Source: Fragilaria crotonensis
Lineage: Eukaryota; Bacillariophyta; Fragilariophyceae; Fragilariales; Fragilariaceae
Direction of reading: 5' to 3'
DNA: 64,000 nucleotides
NCBI GenBank assembly: GCA_022925895.1
Contig: JAKSYS010000063.1
Location: 62,001 to 126,000, forward strand
Part shown: piece after piece, positions 54,286 through 64,000 of the stretch
How the letters are laid out: each line of letters opens with the position of its first letter
Numbering within the stretch: the stretch's first letter is position 1
The notes under the pieces: model-generated
What the model saw: the letters and a program-made list of their open reading frames with translations, nothing else
The model's database searches: none
What the model was told of the DNA's origin: nothing
Made by a program: the position numbers and the translations under genes

Positions 54286-57200
54286 ACCGTCCGTCTGTCA
54301 TCCGTTTTTTGGTTACTGAACTTGTTAGTTTTGTGAGTTCGCAATCCGGTGTATTCCGTGGCATTGAGACATCAAGCTCCTTTCCTTCAGAAACTTATCA
54401 CAGTCACCTGCAAGAGGTTCTCAACACAGTTGAGTGAATCGAACCACGTGTCTAACTGTGTAGGTCCTGCTCGATTGGTGGTTGGTGGTTTGTCCGTCTG
54501 TCATCCGTTTTTTGCGAGCTGCATCCCTGACCGGTCTAGCTACCCCTGTTAAGATGGTTTCAACCAGACAAACTGTTGAACCAACTCCCTTTGTTCATTT
54601 GATGAACAATGTGTTGACCTCTGCCATGTATGCAACTGCATTTGAGGCATGGGGTGTGACTTCGGTCACTGATATCCTGTCCCTGACCAAGGAAGATATT
54701 GAGTCTGAGTTCCCTGGTGCTGATGGAGCAACAACCAGGCTCCGTTTGATGGATCGTAAGAAGGTCCTTGAAGTCCAAGATTGGTTCCATGAGGAGTGTG
54801 AAGATCCTTCTGCAGATGTGTGGTTTGGTTTGACTGCGGAGGTCCTTGAGGAATTCCGCACTGCTCGTACCGCAATGAAGACTTCCAAGAGCATTCCAAG
54901 TTTGACTTCAGGCAATGTTGCACCTGACCCTGCCCCACCAGCTGCTTCTGTTGACCGTGCTGCTCCTGATTTGGCTTATGAGTTTGCCAAGGCCACAAAG
55001 AGGAGCTTCTCTGATCTGAAGCAGTTCAAAGATGCGCATCAGTGGACTTGGTGGCATCGCCATTTGATTTCAACATCGCGTGCCCAAGGAATTGGGAATG
55101 TCTATGATGTCAACTTTGAGCCAACAACTGATGCTGAGAAGAAATTGTTCAAGCTCCAGAATGAGTTTGCCTTCAGTTGCTTGGAGCAGGCCCTCCATAC
55201 TGCTGATGGGAAGTTGTTTATCCGTGAGTTTCAAGAGTCTGGAAATGCTCGCGGTGTGTATCAGCGTTTGGTTGCAACCTACAACACTGGTGAAGCTGGT
55301 CGTTTGAAGGCTGAGAAGATTGAGACTGAGTTGCAAGATATGAGACTTGATGTGAGGCAGTGGAAGAAAGGCTGCCAAGCTTTCTTGACGGCATGGGAGC
55401 ACAAGATTCGCGACCTTGCTGAGTTGGATCCTGAGGCTGTGACTGAGTCCAAGAAGTGGCGTTGGCTCCGTCAAGCCGTGTTGCCTCACAAGACCATGGA
55501 GGCTGCAATCACCAACTTTGATTCCTTGGATAAGTTTGCGCGCAAGATGACTCCTGATGGTGATGGATTGGGTTTTCAGGAGATGTTCAATCAGTTGATG
55601 GATGCTGCAACTCGACATGACAAGATTACGAAGGATAATGTTGCCAACCAACAACGTCGTGTCCAGGAAGGCAAGTTCCAAACTGTCACCAACAAGAAAG
55701 GCACTAAGGGTTCCAGTGATGGGAAGAAGGCCGATCCTGCTGTTGTTTGGAAGTATTATTCGCCTCAAGATTGGGAGAAGTTGTCTGTTGAGAAGAGGAA
55801 GCAGATTCTTGAGCAGCGCAAGGTTACTCCGCGACCACCACGTTCCCAACGTGCTAATTCTGCTTCAACCACCACCACGCAATCGTCGTCAACGGAGGCT
55901 CCAGCAAGTGCTGCTCCGATTCCTGCCACTGTGATTGCCAACCAAGCCCAAGTTGATGCTCAGTCAGTTGTGTCCTCCAGTTCTGCGGTTTCTGGATCTG
56001 CTGTCCCTGGATCTACTATCCGTTCAATGCTTTCCAATGCTGCACACTCGCGCCGTGACGATGACAGTGTCATGGTTCAGGAAGGGAAGGTTTACCTCCG
56101 CGTCAAGATGGCAAATGTTAAGTATCGTTTCCGTGCCCACTCTGCTGCTCGAACTGCTTGTGCTGGTTCTCTCATTGATGGGGGAGCCAATGGTGGCTTG
56201 TGTGGATCTGATGTTTTGATTCTGTCGGAAACTGGCCAACGCTGCGATGTCACCGGTATCACCAACAATGCTGTGACCGATTTGCCGATTGTCCAAGCTG
56301 CTGGTCTGATTCAAAGCTCCATTGGTCCGATTATTGGTATCTTCAACCAATATGCATCCATTGGTGATGGAAAGTCTGTGCATTCCTGTGCCCAACTGCG
56401 CAGTTTTGGCACTTTGATTGATGATGTCCCTATTGCTTGTGGAGGGACTCAGCGACTTGTGACCCCTGAAGGTTACATTGTTCCCTTGTCCATTCGTGAT
56501 GGATTGGCTTACATGGATATGAGTCCCCCTTCTGCTGATGATCTTGACCGCTACCCTCATGTGATTTTCACCTCGGACAATGCTTGGGATCCTTCGCTCC
56601 TTGACCATGAACATGCTTTGACTCCGGACGTTTATCATGTTGACTACACTCATGGTTTTCAGGATCACCGCGTCAATGATTTTGGGAGGTTATCTTTGAT
56701 CATCAAGCCCGTGTTGAGTATTGTTCTGTGCATGCCCATGAAGCTTCTGTGCACCGCCATGACCCTCACTATGAAGCCATGAGACCCTATCTTGGATGGG
56801 TCAACCTTGAGCGTGTGAAGAAGACCTTTGAGAATACGACGCAGTGGTTTCGTGCTTCTGTTCGCTTGCCGTTTCGCCATCACTTCAAGAGTCGATTTCC
56901 TGCTGCAAATGTTCCTCGCCTGCATGAAACTGTTGCAACAGATACTTTCTTCTCGGATGTTCCCGCTCATGATGACGGCGTTCTCGGTCATGGAGGCGCT
57001 ACGATGGTCCAAGTCTACTGCGGCAAGGACAGCCAGCTTACTCGTGGCTATCCGATGACTTCAGAACATGACATGTATCACACACTTGAAGATTTCATTC
57101 GCCAAGAAGGTGCCCCTGATGCTCTGCTCAGTGACAATGCTAAGGCTCAGATTGGGAAGAATGTCCAACAGATTTTGCGGATGTACCGTATTGCTGACTT

Positions 57201-60061
57201 CCAGTGTGAACCTCACTACCAACATCAGAACTATGCTGAGCGCCGGATTCAAGAGATCAAGAAGACTGTCAATGCTTTGTTGGATCGCACCGGTACTCCT
57301 GCTGCTTACTGGCTTCTTGCCATGCTCTATGTGATCAATTTGATGAACCATCTTGCTGTTGCTTCCTTGGATTGGAAGACTCCCTTGGAAGTTGCTCATG
57401 GACAGAAGCCTGATATCTCGCCATTCTTGCAATTTCGTTGGTGGGAACCAGTGTATTATGAGGCTCCGGCGACGAGTGGTTTTCCGTCTGAAAGTGTTGA
57501 GAAGACTGGTCGCTGGGTTGGTATTGCTGAACACCAAGGTGATGTGCTGACCTACTTGGTGCTCACTGACGACACTCTTCAGGTTATTGCCCGCTCCAAT
57601 GTTCGCTCTACCCTTTCGCCGACGCATCCCAACTTTCGTGCCTATGCTCCCTCGCCTTCCGATGGAGGGGAGGATTTGATTCCGTTAAATATCGATCCAG
57701 GTGATTCTCCACGTCATGTCAAGGATATCATCTACAATTCGAGCGACCTTGCTGGTGTTAACGTTGATCCATCGGAACTCAAGCTCCCATACTTCACGCC
57801 TGACGAACTTTTGAATCGCACATTTCTTCACGAAGTTGATGGTCAACGCATGCGCGCCCGAGTCATTCGGAAGATTATGGATAACGATGCGCACAATCAT
57901 CAAAATATCAAGTTTTTGCTCGAGATTGGCGCTGGTGAACATGACGAAATTATTGCTTACAATGAACTTTCGGATTTGGTTGAGCGACAGGTCAATGAGG
58001 AGCGAAGCACTGATGATGTGTCCCCGTGGGTCTATGATGACATTATTGCACACCAAGGTCCTTTGAAGCCGACTGATCCATTTTACAAAGGCTCTTCCTA
58101 CAATGTTCTTGTTCGCTGGATGAATGGTGAAGAAACCTATGAACCCTTGTATGAAATGATCAAAGACGATCCAATTTCGGTTGCCAAGTATGCCAAGGAA
58201 CAAGGATTGCTTGATACTCCAGGTTGGAAGAAGCTTCAGAAGTTTGCGCGTCGGATCAAGAAATTTCTGCGCATGGTCAAGCAAGCAAAGCTCCAACATG
58301 GGTCTCGTGGAATTCGTTTTAAGTTTGGAGTTCAGGTCCCTCGCAATTGGAAGGAAGCCATGGAACTGGATGAGAGAAACAAGTCAACTTTGTGGCGCGA
58401 CGCAATCAAGAAGGAGATGGACCAGATTGCAGAGTATGGAACTTTCCGCGATCTTGGAAGGGGAGCTACCGCTCCAGCTGGCTACAAGAAAATCACTGTC
58501 CGCCTTGTCTTCGATGTCAAGCATGATCTCCGTCACAAGGCGCGTCTTGTTGCAGGTGGCCATCTTACTGATCCGCCGAAGGACTCTGTCTATTCAGGTG
58601 TTGTTTCTTTGCGAAGCCTTCGTCTTGTTGCACTGTTTGCTGAATTGAATGGCTTACAGCTTTGGGCTGCCGATGTTGGAAATGCCTACCTTGAAGCTTT
58701 GACAAAGGAAAAGGTTTATGTTATTGCTGGTCCAGAGTTTGGGGAGCTGGAGGGTCATATCCTCCTGATCCATAAGGCTTTGTATGGTCTTCGTACTTCT
58801 GGTGCCAGGTGGCATGAACATTTTGCCGACACACTTCGTGATCTTGGATTCACGCCCTGCAAGGCTGATCCTGATGTTTGGATGAAGAATTGTGGATCGC
58901 ATTATGAGTATATTTGCGTTTATGTTGATGATCTTGCAATTGCCATGAGAAACCCTGAAGAATTCATCGATATTTTGGTCAATGATTGTGGTTACAAGCT
59001 TAAGGGTGTTGGTCCAATGGAGTATCATCTCGGAGCGGATATCTACCGTGATAGCGATGGCACTCTCTGCTTTGGAGCCAAGTCCTACATTTCTCGTTTG
59101 CTTCGTACCTACGAATCGATCTTTGGGGGAGCAACCAAAGGAATACTCTTCCCCCCTTGATCGCAATGACCACCCAGAGTTGGATACCTCCGATGAGTTG
59201 CCTGAGTCCGATATTAAGCGTTTTCAGTCACTGATTGGCGCACTCCAGTGGGCTATCAGTCTTTGTCGTTTTCGATATTCAATGTGCTGTGATGACCCTT
59301 GGACGTTTTCGTGCCGCACCGCGCATCGGACATATGTTGCGTGTCCAACGCATTTGTGGCTATCTTCGCAAGAAGCCTGATGCTGCCGTTCGTTTCCGTA
59401 TTGGTATTCCTGATACGACGATCCATGTTGAACCTCCTCGTCAGAATTGGGAGTACGTCTACGGTGATTTGTCTGAAGAACTTCCGTTTGATATGCCTGT
59501 CCCACTTGGGAAACCTGTTCGGATTTCTACGTTTGAAGACGCGAATTTGTTGCATGACCACGTCACTGGACGTTCTGCAATGGGTATTTTGCACTTTGTG
59601 AATCAGACTCCGGTGGAATGGTTTTCTAAGCGACAGAATACTGTGGAAACTGCTACGTATGGTTCTGAATTTGTTGTTGCTCGGACTGCAACTGAACAGA
59701 TTATTGATCTTCGTTACACGATTCGCATGCTTGGTGTGCCTTTGGACGGTCCTGCTTGGATGTTCGGTGACAATGAGAGTGTTGTTAAGTCTGCTACGAT
59801 CCCGCATTCTTCTCTCATGAAGCGTCACAATGCTTTGGCATACCACCGTGTCCGCGAAGCGATTGCTGCAAAGATCTTGCATTTCTGCCATATCCCTGGT
59901 AATCAGAATCCTGCTGATGTTCTTACCAAGTTCTTGCCTTGGGCCACGTCTTGGCCATTGATTGAGCCCATTCTGTTTTGGAAAGGGGAGACCGATAAGT
60001 CTGCATCTGATGATGATCCTCAGACATTCTCCTTGAGTATCGCGTCCATCACAGAGGGGAG

Positions 60062-60350
60062 TGACAAAACCCTACTTGACTACTGGTATGGTTGAGCTGG
60101 TATTGGGTACTGTATGCTTGAATACTGTACTACTGTCTGTTTCCTGACACGATACTACATTCTACACACATGGTATGTTTTCTACACAGTTTCTACATGC
60201 TTCAGATTATGGAAATCCTACGATTAAATTATAATTATTGTTGTTGCGAAATCGATAAGTACCATCGGTAGATTGTTCGGATTGATCACCCGTTTCAATC
60301 TATCATACCACTGTTTTCCCCTGTTTTGTACCGTTGTTTGCTCGCTGTTA
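60062..60350 (+). repeat. 3' LTR of the young copia element
   Basis: 289 bp; matches 53198-53487 with a few-base length difference near CGATAAGTACC and one extra C near TTTTCCCC. TGAGT follows at 60351. Confidence 0.95.
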
Positions 60351-60355
60351 TGAGT

Positions 60356-60459
60356 TATAAACGACTTCCTTTGTTATCATTATTATCGTTAGGATCCGAC
60401 TAGCATTCTAGTACCAGGTTCAAGCCTTCCGTACAGTCGAATACTACGGCATTACAACA
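60356..60459 (+). repeat. Second part of the split 5' LTR (outer copia element)
   Basis: Continues the LTR interrupted at 53197 and ends in ATTACAACA, complementary in character to the TGTTGG start at 52985. Total LTR length then agrees with that of the related element at 23071. Confidence 0.6.
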
Positions 60460-63400
60460 TTGTTTCGAGAGAAAAGGTAAAAGAAAAACGAACAGACGTA
60501 CTAAATGGTAGAAGACCGAGACATCGATAGTCTGGTTAACGAGCTGAGAACTTTAAAAGTCAGAGTCAGCCAAGTGGAAGCCCAACTGCGCAAAACGAGA
60601 TCACGACAAGCAGAAGCAACGGCAGCACTTCCAACGACAACACCAACCCTACCGCAAACCAACCTAACGAGAGGAGATAGAGTTCGAATCATAAACAAAA
60701 TCAAACGACCAGCAAACTGGCTCGCACGCTGGGACGAGCGAGATATCGAAAATGAACGAAGAGCGAGCAACCGTGACGCACACCGTGCGAGACCAAGTGT
60801 GGATAATCACGGACAACGGAACGAAGACGTGGAGAGCCCCGAACAACTTAGAACGAACCGCTTAGTGAGACATGAGTACTACCACAGACTCCACAGGACA
60901 GCGAGGCGCCGGCGGCGGACGCGGAAGAGGAGGACGCGGTGGGAGTCGACCAACACCCACCGGTCGTGGACAACAAGCGACTAGGCAACGCGCACCGAAT
61001 TTCAAAGGCAACACAAATGAGATGAACGGGCATGTGTTTCAGTGTTCCGAGGAGCAGACCGACAGATTGCAGTACAAGACAACACTCGAAGCCCTACAGT
61101 CACATGTGAAGAAGTCCCTCAAATACCCGGAGGATATGGCACCGCTGTTTGCACTCACAATGTCGGAGCCTGCTATCGAAATGCCACAAGAAACCGGAGC
61201 AAACCCAAGCAGAACAGAAGACATGATCTACACGGAACAAGTGAAGCAGTATGTGAAGCGTGCCAGTCTATTGACAAGCAATAAAGCCGCCACACACGCG
61301 GTGATCTGGGGACAATGTAGCGAAGCGATGAAAGCGAGAATCAAGACCCTTGACGACTACCAAACGAGGGCAGAGGCAAACGACTGCTTCTGGTTACTAC
61401 AGAAGATCAGGGCGGTCACCATGGAACTTGACGAGAAGAAGCATGGCATCATGTCACTTCTCGATGCGAGATGCGAACTCCTCAACTGTCGACAGGGGCA
61501 CAATCAGACTGTAAGCAAGTACAGGGAAACCCTCAAAGGATGGGCCGATGCCATCAGGTTTCACGGAGGCAGCGTGGCAGAAAAGTTTGACTCCGTCTCG
61601 GCACTAGACGCAACCGGGAGCGAGCGTACGATTGCGCAACGAGAAGAAATTGCCACCGAGGAGACCCTTGCCATGCTCATGATACGAGGCGCAGACCAAA
61701 CCAAGTATGGAACTCTGATCGCCGACTTGTCAAACCAGTTCGTCAAAGGAAAGGACGAGTACCCGAAGGACACGGCTTCCGCAGAAAGCCTACTCGAACT
61801 ATATGAGACCCCGGTGAACCAGCCAACGGCAACGACACACCGGATGCCAGCCAGGAGCGCCGGGACGACGACACGAGGAGTTGGATCGGAAAGCAACGCT
61901 TTAACCTTCGCTCAACAAGGAGTCAGCTATGCCGAACGAGTGGCAGCGTCAGTTGCAGGAACGGACGGGGTGGTGCACGCCGGCATCACGTGCCACGGTT
62001 GTCAAGGGTATGGACACTACGCCGGGGATTGTCCCGGAGCGACTGCGTCGGGCACTACGCTCACGCAGTATGCGTTCATGCTTGCGCAATCCATCGACAG
62101 CGGCATTGATCCGGATTGGATCCTGTTGGACTCGCAGTCCACGATATCGGTTTTCAGGAATTCGGACATGTTGTCCAATATTCGAGAGAGCGAACGTACG
62201 CTCCGAGCGATTACGAACGGAGGCCACCAGGACTCCAACATGATTGGTGATTTTCCGAACCTCGGCGAGGTATGGTACAACAGCGAATCCATCGCAAACA
62301 TCCTGTCGCTTGCAGACATACGCAAGGTCTGCCGCGTCACCATGGACTCCGACAGAGAACATGCACTCCTTGTTCACCGACTTGATGGATCAGTGATGAA
62401 GTTCAAGGAGCACGAATCTGGTTTATATGTGTACAATCCTAACATTACTAACAAAATTGTTACCGGTTACTCGATTCTATCCACAGTAGCCGAACAAAAG
62501 AAATTGTTCTCGCGCCGCGAAGTAAAGGCAGCGGACGCCGCCAGAGAACTGTACTGTAAGATAGGACGACCCCATGAATCTGAGTTTGAGTCCATCTTGC
62601 GAAGGAATCTTATTCGGAACTGCCCTGTCACACCAAACGATGCGAAGCGCTCCTCACCATATATGGGCCCGACATTGCAGTCTTAAAAGGCAAGACCACC
62701 AGGAGTACGGCTGCCCCGCGTGTACCAACTTTCGAAGCCGTGCCGATCCCTCCCCCCGTTCTCGCGCACCATAGCAAGGTGACAATCTGCATGGATTTTC
62801 TGTTTGTACAAGGCATACCGTTTTTCCACACCATCTCCCGTGGTATCGGTTTCCGGACAGTTCGACAGGTACCAGATCGTAGCAAGGCAGTCATACTTGA
62901 AGCCACACGCAAGGTCATCAATCTGTACCAATCACGTGGTTTTCACGTGTGCGACATCCACGCAGACAATGAGTTCGAATGCATTCGCGAGAACGTACGT
63001 CCAGTAGAAATGAATGTGGTACCGGCAGACAGTCATGTGGGAGAGATAGAGCGTTCCGTACGCACCATCAAGGAGCGACTCCGCACGTGCGTGCACGGTT
63101 TGCCGTTCGAGCGTCTCCCCAAACTGATGATACGACACATGGTCAACGAAGTGGTGCGCTGTTTAAATCAATTCCCCTGGAAGAACGGAATCTCGGACGA
63201 CATGAGCCCAGCTGCGCTAGTCACAGGACACCCATCGCCTGATTTCAATCACATGAAACTCGAATTTGGGACCTATGTACAAGTGTTCGAAGACAACGAT
63301 CCCACGATCACCACGCGCGCCCGATCTATGGGCGCCATCGCGCTTGGTCCAACTGGGAATGCCCAAGGCGACTACAATTTCATGTCACTCTCCTCGGGTG

Positions 63401-64000
63401 CGAAAATTTCCCGACACCAATGGACAGCGTTACCGATGACGGACACTGCCATCGCTCGCGTACACGCACTCGGTATCGAGGATAACCAACCAATGATACA
63501 AGAACGCGGACTGGTGGTCGAGTGGCGTCCGGATCACCCGATCGACGATTCGGAGTATGATCGAGACTACGCTTTACCACGCCACGTCCCCATCGATGGT
63601 TTCGTTCCCGCCGATTTTGACCCCATCGAAGATGATGAGGCAGCCGATCTACTCGACGACGCCGCAGCGCACGGCCTTTTCCTTGAGCCCGGTGCAGTCG
63701 CCCGAGTCGCCGTGGCTCCAGGAGCGGATGAAGACGAGGACGAGAACCCACAGCATCTCGACGACCCTTGGCTGTTTGAAAATGCCGAACACGAACGACC
63801 GGCACTCGTCGACAACGACGAAGAAAACGAAAACGAAGAAAACGAAAACGTAACCAACGAAGGAGCGTACGAAGGAGCGTACGACGAAGACGACGCGGCG
63901 CACGCAGACGATACCAACGACAACGAATACAAAGTAACACACGACAACGACGATGAGGCTAGTACAAACGAAGGAGCGCCAGACGACGGCGCGCAGAATG

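Larger units (their letters stand above)
53198..60350 (+). mobile_element. Young full-length Ty1/copia retrotransposon nested in another copia LTR
   Basis: LTRs of 290 and 289 bp (TGACAAAACCC...GCTCGCTGTTA) differ only by two tiny length changes, so insertion was very recent. A 5-bp target duplication TGAGT flanks it (53193-53197 and 60351-60355). Parts in order: primer-binding site at 53488, a 1-kb leader with 46-bp repeats, gag (about 54.55-56.0 kb), protease with LIDGGANGG (about 56.2 kb), integrase (about 56.9-57.7 kb), reverse transcriptase with YVDDLAIAM (about 58.3-59.1 kb), RNase H (about 59.6-60.0 kb), and a polypurine stretch AGAGGGGAG ending at 60061. Integrase before reverse transcriptase is the copia order. 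It is complete in length; the coding region shows about two interruptions, one of which might be the normal gag-pol transition of such elements. Confidence 0.92.
52985..64000 (+). mobile_element. Ty1/copia (CoDi-like) LTR retrotransposon, interrupted by a younger one and cut by the window edge
   Basis: The 5' LTR starts at TGTTGGAGG (52985) and, after skipping the nested element at 53198-60350 and its second target repeat, ends near ATTACAACA (60459), about 317 bp in all. The interior then shows a small leader coding region, gag (about 60.9-61.9 kb) with a CCHC zinc knuckle (CHGCQGYGHYAGDC), the protease region with LLDSQSTISVF, and integrase-side pol with a long acidic stretch up to the window end. 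Reverse transcriptase, RNase H and the 3' LTR lie beyond 64000. Within the visible part the coding region appears to have about one interruption. The gag is clearly related to that of the old element at 23071, but this copy is much better preserved. Confidence 0.8.

Noticed and set aside
60460-60477. Primer-binding site for the outer copia element
   Set aside because: The sequence after the inferred LTR end does not match the tRNA-Asn arm or a recognisable tRNA 3' end, so no primer is proposed.

Overview
The window looks like nuclear DNA of a diatom or close stramenopile. The evidence is Ty1/copia elements of the diatom (CoDi-like) type, short GT-AG introns in the host genes, a signal peptide ending in an Ala-Leu-Ala/Phe plastid-entry motif, a eukaryotic uL11 gene, a pol III tRNA gene, and intergenic DNA crowded with GTAC tetranucleotides. 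I cannot name the species. Calls rest on reading the sequence and on family knowledge; no database search was possible.

Layout. 1-3983: decayed PiggyBac transposon (minus), running off the left edge. 3984-6007: no gene seen. 6008-6759: spliced, probably plastid-targeted protein. 7742-9997: CK1/VRK-like kinase with two C-terminal FHA-like domains (minus). 10675-12157: type II membrane sulfotransferase (minus). 12783-13960: unrecognised coding-like remnants. 14165-15844: second, internally deleted PiggyBac copy. 15950-21300: gene-poor DNA made of local duplications. 21290-22010: decayed array resembling the 3' end of the adjacent zinc-ribbon gene (21944-22735, minus). 23071-28475: old copia element. 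29627-30321: small palindrome-containing inverted-repeat element. 31269-38782: three-exon gene for a very large chorein/VPS13-type bridge-like lipid-transfer protein with PH, PX-like and coiled-coil parts. 39183-40090: large inverted repeat, interrupted by an apparently complete pogo-like transposon (40091-42935). 43301-52405: dense host block holding RPL12 (uL11), a MenA prenyltransferase, tRNA-Asn(GUU), an RluA-type pseudouridine synthase, a cytosolic-type sulfotransferase, a DDX47/Rrp3 helicase and a secreted trypsin-fold protease. 52985-64000: a copia element whose 5' LTR is split by a younger complete-length copia element (53198-60350).

The host genes are mostly single housekeeping loci: ribosome and rRNA biology (uL11, DDX47, pseudouridine synthase, tRNA), naphthoquinone biosynthesis (MenA), membrane lipid traffic (bridge protein) and secretory sulfation or proteolysis. 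They do not form an evident pathway cluster. Three of them (kinase, membrane sulfotransferase, pseudouridine synthase) each need one single-base slip beside a G run to read through, which hints at consensus error or recent frameshift.

The best leads are these. The young copia element has a 15-nt primer-binding site that exactly complements the anticodon arm of the tRNA-Asn gene in the same window, which implies priming by a tRNA half. The pogo-like element carries a convergent second ORF, and its empty target site survives in the flanking inverted repeat. A SAP-like module sits inside the PiggyBac catalytic region. A decayed array next to a zinc-ribbon gene seems to be built from that gene's own terminal coding segment.
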